64,000 nt of DNA from Fulvia fulva. Lineage: Eukaryota; Ascomycota; Dothideomycetes; Mycosphaerellales; Mycosphaerellaceae. The stretch covers positions 3,286,001-3,350,000 of the forward strand of contig NC_063017.1 in assembly GCF_020509005.1 (NCBI RefSeq). The letters are read 5' to 3'. The first letter of the stretch is position 1, and every line of letters begins with the position of its first letter. Of this stretch, positions 1 through 13,500 are shown piece by piece. The notes beneath the pieces were generated by a model, which was not told where the DNA came from, made no database searches, and saw nothing but the letters and a program-made list of their open reading frames with translations. The translations under genes and the position numbers were made by a program.

Positions 1-3000
1 TCGTCTACGAATCCCGATACTAAGGTTTACGGAGAAGTGAGTAGAGGGATTAGATTAGACATAAATATTAGAAATAGGATAGGGGAGAGAGTAGATCCCT
101 AAGGTATTCTAGTCTCTGCCTTTACCGGGTCGGACGTATACCTTCCTAGGACTAGGTATATCGTCCGTTCCTAGAGAAAGGAGTAGACGAACTTCGTTAC
201 CTACTAGGGAATACCTTTCTACTATAGGATATATATTAGCCTTTAGTATAAGACGTTATCGAAGGCTCCTACGACGTCGAGGGATAGTAAGGACGCCGCT
301 TAGTTCCTACCGTAGTACTAGAGGGTCTGAATTTGCTCCGTAATTAGCTCTATTACTATTAGTATCGATCGCTAGCTTCTTCCCCCTATCTATATTACTA
401 GGAGTACGTAGTTGTCCTCGGCTAGCTACGTAAGTCTCTAGGCTACTATCTTTTCTAGGACCTTCCCTATCGTATTTAGAAGTACGATTAGTCTATACGA
501 TTTAGGCTAAGTATAGTCCTCTTTCTATAGTTTACGTAGTACTACTATTATAGACTCTCTATACGGCTTCGGGTAGTACCCTAGCCGTAGGTACGCGGTA
601 AATAGGTTTATAAGGCTCGGCGCGATCTCTTCTCTATACTCTTTTAGTAGTATATTTAGTATCCTATCTAGGCCTAGGGCTTTTCGTCCTTTTAGCTTAC
701 TTATAACTCCTATTACTATATTAGAGCTAACCGCCTAATCTATGTCTAGGGGTTCCGGGTATATACTCGGGTCGATATCCGTAAGGTCTACCTCTACTTA
801 CGTCGAAAAGAAATAGTCGGCTAATACTTTTGCCTTGCCCCGGGGCGTAGCCTAGGCAATCCCTTCGCGGTCTACGATTAGAGAGAATTAAGGGGTTTGT
901 TATACTTCGGGTAGTCGTGTCTATTTAGTAAGTGTCTATATCTATTCCGGGTTTTCTATAACGAGGCCGATCGTCGCTCTCTAGTCCTATAGCTTATCGC
1001 GTCTTATCTATACCTTCTTCTCTTATATCGCGCGATAGTATTGCTCCTACGTCTCTTAGGTGTGCTCCTTCGTCTACTATCGCCTTGCCCTTCTAGCCTC
1101 CTTTACCTTCGTAGAGCATTTAGGGGTCTAGAAGGCCTTCTACTACGTTAAGGGCCGGAGTAACGGCGTATATTATTCCGCTACTTACTATATAACCGAG
1201 GTAATCTGTTCCGCTACTTGATCTAGCTAAGCTGTCGTCTCGAGTTCTCTATACTATAGTAGGTTCGCTATTAAGAAGCCTCTTATATCGTCCTAGCGTA
1301 CCTTCTTCTAGTTACGGTATAGTTCGCTTACTAGCTCCTCTATCGCCTTTACCCCTAGCGTCGTTTAAATAGAGATATAGTCTAAGGAGGCTTCTAGCGC
1401 GTAGTTCGGTCGGTATTAGACTAGTCTCTCTTTAAGTTCTCGTAATAGAAAGTATAGGTCGATTATACTTACGCTTATACGGGCCTTCTACGTCTCTATT
1501 CCCTTTAGTATTACTAAGGCTATTCCGTAGCGTACGGTTATATCTAGTAGCTTTCCCCCTAGAAACGCGTACGGGGGAGTGAATTCGAGTCCCTATTATA
1601 GGTAGTAGAGGTTAAAGTCGCCGAGGAGTACTTACTTTGTGTCTTAGCTAAGGGTCCGCTCTAGGTAGGCGAGGGTTCCTAGTTCCCTACTCGTCCGACC
1701 CCGCGGTAGCGGGTTATAAACGTTATAGATCTAGATAGAGCCTTGTATCGTATCGATCTAGATTGATATTATGTCTCCTAGGTTACCCTACTACGGTAGT
1801 ATAACCTTCTACGACTTAAGGTCTATAGTCTTACTTACGTATATATATGTCCTCGGGATAACGCCTCGTTAGCCCGCGATTACGGTATAGTATCTCCGGT
1901 TATTATAAGTAGCTAGGAGTCCTATATAGGGGTTGATCTATAGTTCCTATACCGTAATAACGTAGTACCGTAGCGGGTCTAGCTCTTATAGAAAGTGGCG
2001 CTAGACCTTGTTCCTACTTTTGTTTACGTTATACTATACGATAGTAATTTCGTCGTATAGTATTATTCGTTATCCGTAAGGTCTATTTCCGTACTAGGCT
2101 ACTATGTCTCCTAAGCCTATATCCGGCTATCCGGCTAGCCCTAGGGCCGCTAGGGCGCCCTAAAGATTCGTATTTAGCCTAGTTTATTAGCGGCCCGGTT
2201 AAGGTGTCGAGGCCTACCGGGAGGTAGATACGTTTACGGTTAGGTTCCCTTATTCGTCTCTTCTACCCTCTTCCTTTTGCTCGGCTCGAAGCCCTTATAT
2301 ACGGTAGGTCCCTCCTACTATCGTTAGGGGTACCTAGCTAGTATAGAGATCCTTACTTGTCTCGCTCGTTCTTATACTACTATTCTAGCTAGGTATTAGT
2401 TTGAATACGCTAGGTACCTTCTGCCGTAGTATATATACCTACTCTCCTTTTTTAGGCATTCCCTTCCCTAGTATAGGCCTACGTAGTAGGGACACCTTAG
2501 GGTCTTCTTCCCGTATTTTAGGGCGATATAACCGTACTATTAGTTTTAGAAGCATTATAGTACCCTATAGCTACTCTAATAGATCTCCGTGTCTTTTCGC
2601 TCGTAGTTCTAGAATAGCCTATTATCTAGTATCTAGTTAGCTTGTTCCGCTATCTCTACCTAGATAATAAGCGATAAATACGTCTTCTCTCGGTCTACTA
2701 TCTTATATAGCTATACCGCCTTTATTAGTCGTACTCCTATAGAGGTGTTCTAGTTCTATACTTAGAGGTAGGGAAGGTCTTCGACCTTAAATGTCCTAGA
2801 GACCCCGTAGGCGATAACGGTAAACTATTAGTAGGAGACTCGTACCTACTTCGCGACTTTAGTAGTCTACTCCTTATAGGTCTCTAGCTTTCGTCTATTA
2901 GACTCTTATACGATAAAGAGTCTTACTACGCCTATTACCTCTACCCTCGCTCTAACTACCTCCTTCTAGCCGATTCTGTCGACAATCTCTTTGCTTATTA

Positions 3001-3590
3001 GGGCTACGATTTCTTGTTTCTCCGCCGGATTAGTAATGTATAGGCGTACCGCCTTACTTGCCTTCGGAGGGGGTTAATTCTTACCTACTACTACTATTGC
3101 CTATATAGTTAGTCTCTAGGCTGCCTTCTATATTACTTATTAGATTGTCTTCGGGATTTAGTATAATAGCGCTTTTAGCGCTCCTAGTAGCTATACTATA
3201 GTGTTCTTATATATCCGGGCTAGGTGTTTATTATCCCCTAGTAAGTTTTCCGCCTCCGTATATAGGGTCGTCTACGCTATATTATTAGTCGTTAGCCTCT
3301 ACTTTCTATATAGTAGGCCTTAGCTTATGTCCTAGGTTTTTTCTTAGTTTGTTCCCCGGTTTAGCTCTTAGTATAGAATGTTCGTAAGGCTATAGCTCTT
3401 ATTAGTTACTATCCTTCGCTACTGTTCGGGGTCGCGCTTCCTAATTAGGTAGTTGTCCTCCGTAACTCCGTAACTCTAGGGTCTACCTTTAGGGGAACGG
3501 AACCTTAGTTTTAGGGTTCTTTATACTACGATTACGCCGCCGCTAGCGTAGGCGGGTCGCTACTACTTAAGTAGATTACTCGTCTTAATA
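1..3590 (-). mobile_element. Tad-like LINE relic (copy C), RIP-mutated, cut by window start
   Basis: Bases 1-405 are the near-perfect reverse complement of 17515-17935, the reverse transcriptase region of the plus-strand LINE. The window edge falls inside the FVDD catalytic motif of the RT, so the 3' part of the element lies outside. Reading leftward on the minus strand, a GDFN motif typical of the apurinic-like endonuclease domain is visible near 1615-1640, upstream of the RT as expected for an ORF2 with EN then RT. The 2600-3590 part should hold ORF1, but I cannot identify a zinc knuckle with confidence. Frames are interrupted by RIP stops. The right-hand limit is approximate. Clade assignment to Tad1-like rests on fungal context and is inference. 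Confidence 0.65.
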
Positions 3591-3781
3591 AGGGCTGTCG
3601 AATAAATAGTCCTCGTAGATCCTTTTTAGCGATTCTTCCGTAATCCGTAGATATATATAGGCGCTATTATATAAGTATCTAAAGAGCTATAGGACCTAAT
3701 ACTATTCGAAGATAGCGGTACTATTAAGATTATAGAGTTATAGGAAGCTTCCTATTCGTATTAACGTATATTGCTCGTATT
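3591..3781. other. Segment between LINE C and gypsy element 1
   Basis: RIP-mutated sequence with no recognisable protein. Its last five bases (GTATT, 3777-3781) are the left copy of the target duplication of the gypsy element that follows, so this segment was originally continuous with 10547 onward. It is therefore probably the 3' end or LTR side of the older minus-strand gypsy relic (element 2). Confidence 0.4.
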
Positions 3782-3969
3782 TAATACGGACAAGGCGTAA
3801 GATAGGACGTAAACGTATTAATACCTTAGAATCGAATAAGTTCTACGAAGAAGAGAAGATAAGAAAGTTACGAAGCCGCGATAAAGTAAACGCCGAGGTT
3901 AGGGTCCGGGCGTACTAGTATACTAGGTTACGTAATACTAAGTATAGCCTTACGAGGTAAACCGTAATA
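3782..3969 (-). repeat. 3' LTR of gypsy element 1
   Basis: 188 bp, beginning TAATACGG and ending CCGTAATA (RIP-altered TG...CA ends). It aligns without gaps to 10354-10541 with 14 differences, all transitions. It is the more heavily mutated of the two LTRs. Confidence 0.9.
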
Positions 3970-6780
3970 ATACCCCCCTTCTTAAACCGCCGTACGCCCT
4001 CGTACGCGGAAACATATCGCCGTAGGATATATCCGTAAGGAAGGACCGTACTATTAGGAAGCGCTAGCTTACGTCGGGTCAACCGTAGGGAGACTATATA
4101 TCTTACCGTAGTAAGCCGTAAGTCGAGTCTATAGTATACCGTAGTGTACCTTAGATAAGCTAACTATATATTAAGCCTTAGCTTACCTTAAGTTATATCT
4201 ATATTACGCGGGCGTCGTAGGGTCGACTATTAGTAACGATGTCTAGATCGTCTAATATCTAACCTTTAGGCTTACGCTATCTAGGTAGTAGACCGGCCGC
4301 TAACGGGTTCTTATAATAATAATCTACTATTACTTCCTCGGTACTACCTTTCAATTTACTATAAGGCACTTCTATAATAGTACTATCTTCCTAACGGACG
4401 GTATACTTTATATACTTCTTAGCTCTACTAGTCTATCTACTGTCTATAATCGCCTTAACTACGTATTTATCTAGCTCCTTACTATAGCCTTCGGAGGCCT
4501 CGATAAGTAGTTAACCTTAGCTTTAATTAGGGAACGGGTCGTCGTTTACTAGGCGTAGTATACTAGTATAGAACCTCGGGTATATACGTATACTTTCCTA
4601 AAGGTCGAGCTCGTATACGTCTACGTTGATCTTACGGGTAATCGTAAAGGGACCTATATTCTTATAGTCAAGTTTCTTATAGGGCCTTCGAGTACGGATG
4701 TTTCTAGTATCTAGCTAAACCTTATCGCCGATCGCGTATCTTAGTATAGGCTTACGCTTATTCGCTACGGTGTCTACGTACCGCTCTTAGGTATATCTAA
4801 GCTATATAATATAGTATACGTTAACGTTCTCTATAAAAGTCGCGAAATCTTCTACGTACTACTTCGATAAGGCCTATACTTTCGGAAGCTTAGTACCGTT
4901 ACCGCTCGTAGCCTAAGGTAATACCTCTATTCGAGGATTACGGCCTAGCGTTACGAAGAACGGTAATAAACCTATAGTAGCGCTCTATTAATTGTTTAAG
5001 GCAAACTCTACGATAGGTAACTACTAGACCTACTCGTCCTACGTATAGTTAACGTACGCGCGTAGGTACTATTCTATAGCTTAGTTCGTACGTTCTAACT
5101 ACCTATTAGTCTAAGGGTAAAAGGTAGTCGAGATCTTTATACGTATAGCTAGACGCGCTATTAGAGCCTTCTAGAATTAGCTTACCTACTAGCTACTACG
5201 GTCTAATACTACCGTATCGAAAGGGCCCTAATCCTTAATTACGTACTTTAATACGGCGTCGGCCGCTACCTTAGGGGTCAAATCTACTACGGGTATAAGA
5301 TACTTCCTCTTAGTAAGTCTATAGGTCAGGGTAAGGATAGCGTTATACTTTACGCCCTTAGTACTATAACTATCCGGTAGCTCTACTACGTAATCGAGTA
5401 CTACCTCCTTATAGGCACCCGAGGGTATAGGTAACTATCGGAGTATACCTTAGTACGTATTATAAAAAGCCTTAGATCGTATATATAGGTAATAATTCTT
5501 AACGTACTTAGTAACATCTACTACTAGACTAGGCTAGTAGTACGTACGCGTAAGTAGGTCGACTGTCTTCTTACGCCTAGGATATATAGCTAATAGAGCA
5601 TCGTAGTGCCTCGCTATTAGCTCCGGACGAAGCTTATACGGTACGTATATACGTCCTTAGATCTTAATTAGGTCACCGTCTAACTTATAGTCGCTAAGTA
5701 AGATATAGCTAGAGCCTTCTAGGTTTTGTAGCAAAGTACGAGCATTATCGTCTAGGGCCTTCTTAATACCGTACGCTAGCTCGTCTTTAGTATAGGCTTC
5801 CTCGATAAGTTCTTCGATAGAGGCCTCGTTTGCTTCGAGTACGTAAAGTACTAATTAATACTAGTCGGCCGTAGTACGCGGAGTAGTTATAGCTAATACC
5901 TTTAAGCGCTTACGTATATTAGAAGGGAGATTGCGTAGCTTTAATATAGCTTACTACCTATATTTTATATTATCCTTATCGTCTATGTCTTGTCTACGGC
6001 GCGTAAGGCTGTCGGGCTTTGTCCTAAGCTTACTAGGGCGATATTCTATCTAGAAGTCGAACCCGGATAGGAACTCGCTCTAGCGCGCTTATCGGCGGGT
6101 TAGCTACTTAGTCGTTATGAACTACTCTAAGCCCTTATAGTCGGTAAGAACCTTAGAGAGAGCGCCTATTAGCTCCGGTCTCTATTCCTCGAACGCTCTA
6201 ATAATAGCTATTAGCTTCTTGTCGTAAATCTCGTAATTGTATTCTACTAGGTTTATCTTTGTCGAGTACAATACGATAGGATACAATTCACCGTCCTCTC
6301 TAACCTAAGATAATACGCTAGCTATATACCTATCTAAGGAATTAGTGTCTATAACGTAGGGCTTAGTAATATCAAAATGTACTAATACTAGGCGTTTATA
6401 GAATGCTACCTTTAGGGTCTCGAACGCACTTTAGTAGTCTAGGCTCTATACGAAGGGTATACGATTCTTAAGTACGTTACCGCGTATAAGGTCGGTCAAA
6501 GGTATAACGATACCGGAAAAGTTATTAACGAACCTCCTATAGAAGTTAGCTAGCCTAAGGAAGGACAGCACATCCTTTAAGCTCTATAGAGTAGCCTAAT
6601 CTATAATAGTCCAGACCTTAGGTTTATCTATCTAAATGCCCTTATTAGTAATAATTAGTCCTAAGAACTTGACGCTCTTCTAGAAGAAGCGGTACTTATA
6701 GACGTCTATAGGAAGTCGAGCGTTAATTAGACACCTAATGACAGTACGTACGTGTTTTACGTATTCCTTAAATAAACTAT

Positions 6781-6830
6781 ACGTAAACACGATGTAGTTG
6801 TCTAGGTATATAGACACGAAGTCGTCTAGG
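6781..6830 (-). other. Reverse transcriptase active-site motif of gypsy element 1
   Basis: On the minus strand the segment reads as the RT motif-C block (F-x-S-I-Y-L-D-N). The second catalytic Asp of the usual YLDD is replaced by Asn, as one GAC-to-AAC RIP transition would produce. This anchors the orientation and domain order of the element. Confidence 0.75.
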
Positions 6831-9800
6831 TGTCTATATAATACTTTATTAATATATACCTAGAACGCGCTTAGTACGTTATAGAGACCAAATAGCACTA
6901 CAAGCTATTCGTAGGTACTATATCGGGTAGTAAAGGCTGTCTTCTATTCGTCGCCTTTACGGATGCGTAGCTCGTTAAATGCTATAATAATGTCTAAGGT
7001 AGTGAACTACTATACGCCGCTTATACGAGCTAGGGTCTTACGGACTTAAGGTATCGGGTACCTATTCTTAACGGTAATAGCGTTAATAGCTCTATAGTCT
7101 ACGTAGACACGGAGTCCTCTACCTAGCTTCTGAATAATGATGATAGGACTAGCGATCTAGGACGTAGAGCGTCGGATTTTACTAGCGGCTTCTTCCTTAT
7201 CGACGTAGGCTTTAGTTACGTCGAGCTCTAGTTTCGACATAGAATAAGGACGCTTAAAAGGTAGCTTAGCGCCTTTAACGAATTCAATCGCCAAATCTCA
7301 TTCGGGGCGATAGGGAGGTAGGCCTTTAGCGACAGATAGGTCAAATCCGTACTTTAGGTCCTTTAGCTATTAGGATAGTAAGGATTCGACTTCTCGTATA
7401 GTCGCTTGCTTCTTGTTTATGTAGATAGCCTTGTCTTTAGCTAATATAGTACTTAGCCGTATACTAATGTCGTAAATAAGTTCCTTACTCGTAGGCTCTA
7501 GCTTATTAGGGTTAAGAGTCCCTATTTCCTAAATAAGGTAACCTTCGTCTAGGTTTTCTTCGTAGGCTTCGCTAATCGTTATGCTAGACACCTAGATATT
7601 AGGTTCTAGAGTCTATAAATAAGGGATAGCGTACTATATACGAACCTTCGTACTGCTAATAGTCGTAGGGTAAGGATCGTAATAATCCGTATAGTACTTT
7701 TTAGTAAGTATAAATGTGTTAGCTCTCTAGTCTAGTATAGGGTAGTACTTCTAGAACTAGGGTATACTAAATACGAAGTCGTAGTCGAGGTTAGTAACGA
7801 AGTAACTAACTTCCTCGATATAACCGTTTAGGTCGACCTTAGTCTTAATACATTCCGTAGCTTAACTAGATACTTTAGGATTAGCTCCTAGGCCTATCTT
7901 CTAAGCCTAAGGTAGTCGTGTTCGTAACAGATATTTCTTCGTAAACTTCGTATTATAAAATAGCGACTCGGTACCGGGATCTATTAGAATACGTACTAAC
8001 TTACTACCCGCTACGCCTACTACTATAATATATAAGCTTCTTAGCGGAAGGTCTATCGTCTTTATAGTATATAGTATAACCTCTAGACTAAAGATTATAG
8101 GGATGTTACTAATTACTATTTCCTACTATATAGGGTTCCTCTTTCCTCTATAACGGTAATATAATAAGGGCGTAACCTTAGGAGGTTCTAGTAGTACTAT
8201 CTTCGGAGGATTAGTACTAGGCGCGAGTATAGGCTACTAGTCGGTACGTATACGACTAGAGCCTAGGCTTCCCCCGACTCGGTAGCCCTAAGCTCTACTA
8301 GTACGTCGCCGACCTAGATCGATACGTTCTTCGTAGCGTTATTAGCGTCGCCACTAGTCTTCTTATACTTCTTAAAGGGACACTTAGGCGACTAGGCACC
8401 CTTATAGTCTATAGCCTTATATATATAGTAAAATATATCCTCCTTAGGCTTAGCTACTTCTTCCTTAGTAAGATTACGGAAGGTATAACTATCGTACTTA
8501 GCGGCTTTAAGATCATATTCCTTACGAATCTTCTCGTTATAGTAGATATACTTAGGCTTACCTTTGTCGCTACCGCGACGGCTACTACTATTACGGCCGC
8601 TACCGCCTCCGCCGGAACCCTTAATATCGTCTAATTTTAGTTCGACATCGCGAAGGTATCGCTAAAGGGCTAGGAGGTTATTAAAGTCGTCGCGATATAC
8701 TAGTACCTACTTTAACTTATCGTTTAGCTTGTCCTAGATATCGTTAATAAGTTCCTTATCTATCTTCTCTAGGTAGTACCCGTACTCTAGGAACTTAGTA
8801 TAAAATGCGTCAAATATACGATTACCTTAAGTATAGTTGTTATAAGCCTTCTTGTACTTCTTAAGCTTATAGTGCTCGCCGTAAGAGTCGTTTAGCACTG
8901 TTATTAACTTACGCTAACCGGTCACCTTCTTCTTATATAGCCGTAGGCGGGCGTTAGTATTACCGACGACGAAGTTATTAAACACTACTAAGTATACTAT
9001 AGATAATCGGCTATATAACTCTTCTATAGTTATATAGTCCTCTACTTTCTCCTTCTACTCTACAAATCCTAGTTCATCCTTATAATTAGGTATATTAGCT
9101 AAGAATATAGGAATCTTCCTCGAGTTAATCGGGTTACGGGTACCGCCGTTACTACGCTAGATAGCGGCGTTAACTAAGACTACCGTAGTATTGTTATTGT
9201 TACTAGCTACGGTAGAGGTAGCCTTCTTAGTCTTTGTTATACCTATCTTAATACTAGGGTCCTCGCCGTCGAGTAGCTTCTCGAGGGCGGACTTCTACCT
9301 CGTAGGAGGTAGTAGAGGTGTCAGTTCCTTAGGCTTTAGCTAAGCGATATAGTTATCGCGCTCCTTTAGCTAGGCTTATAGATCCGTAATAAACGCGGTA
9401 GTACGCTTACCTAAGCTCTACTTAGTAGCTAACTTAGTCTAGGTCGCTTCGAGTTCGCTAGCTAGATCTATATTACGACTACGTAAGTTCTTAATCTTAG
9501 CGGCCGCCTTCTTACCTAACTTCTTTAGGTGAGCGATCTTAGCTACTAAGTCCTTATCGTCCCTAAGCTCGTCGAGTATTACTTAGAGCGATACTAACTT
9601 ATCTTTATACCGATTAGCCTTAGCCTATAGCCGACTCTTCTAAGTAGTTAATACCTCCCGCACCTCCTTAAGACCGAGGTAGGCGAGACGGTGTTCGTCT
9701 AGGATATCTAGCTAGGCTTCTAGGTTCTTAGTAACCGAGCGAGAAAGCTCCTCGGCTATAGCGATCTAGAACTCGGTAGGGTTATACCGTAGCCTATATT

Positions 9801-10353
9801 CTACCTCTTCGCTCTTCTAGGTAAAGTTAATCGGCATCGTATAGCGGTAGCTAAGATGTTCCTCCGTCCGCGTACGTGTGCCCTATTATAAGGTCTTATC
9901 CTCTCTACCTATACGGAGTCGAGTTTCCTTCTTAGACTAGCGTCGGTTATACTTATTACGTAGTAGCTCTTAGTACTTCTAGCGCCGACGTTCTTCCTCT
10001 TACTAACGAGCCTACTTAGTATCTCCGCGACCCTAAGTCTCGTTCTATATCTCTTACGCTATATTACGTAGTCGTTCTATACCTACGGTATCGTCGAAAT
10101 CCGGATCCTACTACGACTCGTCTTCTACCTCTTACTACGCTACGCTAAGTACGCCGTTCCGCTTTTATCGGGCTTCTTGGAGGAACGCCTTCGTAAGAGG
10201 GTTTAGGTTAAGTCTTAGGATAAAGGATGATTTATCTAGTCTAATAGTCGTATTAGTACCTACGGCTATTCGAGTCTCGGTCGTACGCGGTCGTAGTAGC
10301 GATACGTAGTCTATAATCGTACGGCTCGGCGATCTAAGGGCGGTAGAACTTAA

Positions 10354-10541
10354 TAATACGGACAAGGCGTAAGATAGGGCGCAAACGTATTAATACCTTA
10401 GAATCGAATAAGTTCTACGAAGAAGAGAAGATAAGAAAGTCGCGAAGCCGTAATAAAGTAAACGCCGAGGTTAGGGTCCGGGCGCGCTAGCGCACTAGGT
10501 CACGTGACACTAAGTATAGCCTTACGAGGTAAACCGTAATA
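10354..10541 (-). repeat. 5' LTR of gypsy element 1
   Basis: 188-bp partner of the 3782-3969 repeat, followed directly by the target duplication GTATT (10542-10546). It keeps several CG and CA steps (around 10484-10511) that read TA in the other LTR, so it is closer to the original sequence. Confidence 0.9.
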
Positions 10542-10546
10542 GTATT

Positions 10547-13500
10547 CCTACTATTAGTCGCTTTTCTCGGGTCCGTACTATACCGGTCTTTATCTAAAGC
10601 TACTATCGCTATTAGACTAATATAGTTATCTACCTTATATAGGAGAGCTATAGGCGCTATTTCTACCTAAAGGTAGTGCCTACCTATAGTTACTACTTTA
10701 GCTATAACTAATACCGACGCGGAGGGGTTCGCTTTATTTGCTACCTATCCTTCTAGTACTATAAAGCCGGTAGGTATTAGTTTCCTTAGGCTGTTATAGT
10801 AGAAGTCTATAATAGAGGCGGCGGCTATCTCTATTATATCCTCCGCTAGCTCCTATAATAGATCCTCGTCGTCTTCTATCTAACTAACTAGATACTTATA
10901 CTAGCCGTACTTCCTCCGTATATTTAGGATCTTATCTATATACTAGAACTGATTAATTCCCTCTTCGTTCTCTACCTCGATCGGTAGTAGGGTTAGTTCT
11001 ACTTAGCTAGGTAACGCTTTATATATAGGGAGCAAGAGGTTCGTATAGAATCCGTTATATAGGCTCCCTAGCGACCGCGGTAGGCTTAGGCGATACGTAT
11101 CGTTCGGCAGTACTTCTGTTATTACGTAGGGGCCTACGTAGCGATAGTTAAGCTTCTTAGATAGCCGAGCTATACGCTAGTTACGGGTACTTAAGTAGAC
11201 TTTATCGCCTACCTCGTACGTAGGTACTAGCGTACGATATTAATTAGCGAAGTCGGCTTATAAGTCTTATACTATATATATTACTTCGTATAGATACTCC
11301 CGTATATCGCTTATTCTCTTTACGAAAGCGTCGGCCGATTATACGTTAAGCTTCTACTTAGCGGGTATCGCTCGGATCGGAAGGTCTAGCTCGCCGTCTA
11401 CGTATCGCGGTAGTTTACCGTAGTTAGCTATAAATAGTAACACTCCCGTACTTTTAGATACTCTGTTATTAGCTATAAATTCTACTAGCGGTAGCTAATC
11501 CGGCTAGTCGTCCTAGATATAGTTAATAAAAGCTCGGAGGTACTTTTCTATTTCCTTATTCGTGTTCTCGCTCTATCTATCGGTCTCGGGGTAGTATCTA
11601 GTAGACAACTTTCCCTTAATCTATAGTAACTCGTAGAGGCATTACTAGAATACTAATAACTATTACGGACCGCGATCGGACGTAATCGACTTTAGGAGCC
11701 CGTACCTACTAAATACGTACTTAATATAGATATACGCGATATACTCGGCCTTTATACTTAGTACTAGGATTAGGTGCCTCTCCTTACTTAGTCTATTAGT
11801 TACTATTAGGACGTTCTAATAGGTCTAGCTATCGGTATTATAGCGTCCTTCGGGTAGCTTGACTACGAAGTCTATAGCTACGTCTTCCTAGGTATCGAAT
11901 AGAATCGGTATCGGGTATAGTAGGCTATATAGCTTTTTAGTTAAAGTCGTAGTATTTATATATACTCGATAACTACGGTAGAAAGTACGAACGGTACGCG
12001 CTATCCTCGGCTATACGTAGTACTAGGTGACCTTCTTATATATCTTAGCTCTTCCTAGATGTCCGGTAGTAGGTATATCGTAGAAGGACTTAATAATTCG
12101 GCTATAGACCGTATAATGCTTATCTTCGGACGGTAGTACGAATAGTCTAAGCCCGCTAAACCGGTTCTTTATATAGATTATGTCGTTAATAATAATAGCG
12201 TCGCGGTCGTTAAGCTTACTACTACGGAGTAAAGTTACCCTCTATTTATCGCGGAGTTACTATAGAGCTTCTTAGGCGTTGTCTTAGTTATATAGATTCC
12301 GGATGTCGGTCTCGAGGCCCTAGTCGATAACTATACTAGTGTTTATAGTCGTAGCTATAGATATAATCCTACTAGCTAAGAGACTTAGAGCCTTAGAGGC
12401 GGAGACGTTTATTCCCGCTATACTAAGGAATCGTTTAGGGCCGAGTAGTACGCGGTTTTAGTATTATCGGTGTAGGTCGTTAGTATTATACCGCTCCGGT
12501 AGGTCCTACGTCCGTTATATTAGACTATCGGGCTTTCTACCTTATTTACCCGGTCGATATACGATCTTAAAGAAGAACTAGGAGAGGAATTCGGCCTAGT
12601 ATACTTAGCGTCGGTTTAGCTCTTTCGTAGTTATAAACTACTCTAGGTTTTTATAGTCGGAGTAGACGAGTACCGGCTTACCGCTATCTTATAAGTTCTT
12701 AAAGTAGCCTTCCTCGCTATCTATATCTCCGGCTATAAGCTTAGGTCGCTATTCTTTAAAGGCCTTAATAATCGTAAGTAGTTCCTTATCGTAGATGTCG
12801 TAATTATATTCCTAGAGAGACATCTTCTTAGAAAGGTAAGCGATAGGCCGTAGTACGCCGTCTTTATCTCGCTAGCTAAGTATAGTAGCCGTTATAAAGT
12901 CAGATATATTAGTTTCGAGTACTATCTCTCTTCCGGGTTTAAATATAGCTAATACGATACCTTCGGCGTCCGTAAATACCTATTTAAGTCCCTCGAGTAC
13001 GGATTGACATTCTAGGGACTATATAAGTACTACGTCCTTCTTAGTAAGCCTAACTAGCGGTAGGACAATCTTGCTATAGTTCTTAATAAATCTTCGGTAA
13101 AAGCCTACGAATCCGTTAAACGCGAGGATATCCTTAGCCGACTACGGCGTAGCCTAGTCTCGTATAGCCTACACTTTAGCTAGGTCTATAGATACGCCGT
13201 CCTTACTAATAATAAGGCCTAGGTACTTCGTAGATTACGTATAGAACTCGTACTTAGAGAAGTCTAGTTATAATCCCGCGCCTTAAATGTTCTAAAGGAC
13301 CTTCTTTATATATTTTATATACTCTTCCCGGGTGTCGCTAAAGATAAGAATGTCGTCTAAGTATATAGAGCAGAAATTATCTAGGAACTCGCGAAGAGTA
13401 TCGTTAATATAAGACTGAAATGTACCTAGCGTATTATATAATCTAAACGGTATTACTAAGTACTCGAACTCTCTATATCTAGTAGTAAATACGGTCTTCT

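Larger units (their letters stand above)
3782..10541 (-). mobile_element. Ty3/gypsy retrotransposon, complete but RIP-inactivated (element 1)
   Basis: A 6760-bp element bounded by two 188-bp direct repeats and a 5-bp target duplication GTATT (3777-3781 and 10542-10546). It is read on the minus strand: a purine run (complement of the C-tract at 3972-3977) abuts the left LTR, as a polypurine tract should abut the 3' LTR. The RT active-site region lies at about 6785-6825, where the expected YLDD reads YLDN, consistent with a G-to-A RIP change. By order, gag should occupy about 8300-10100, protease/RT/RNase H about 5900-8200 and integrase about 4300-5700. Many stop codons interrupt the frames, so the element cannot encode its own proteins. 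It is inserted in an older gypsy relic. Confidence 0.85.

Noticed and set aside
10500..10507. TCACGTGA palindrome shared by gypsy and copia LTRs and other places (18346, 23651, 25371, 63976)
   Set aside because: Suggestive of a bHLH site in LTR promoters, but the same octamer also occurs inside the MEI2-like coding region, so recurrence alone is not evidence.
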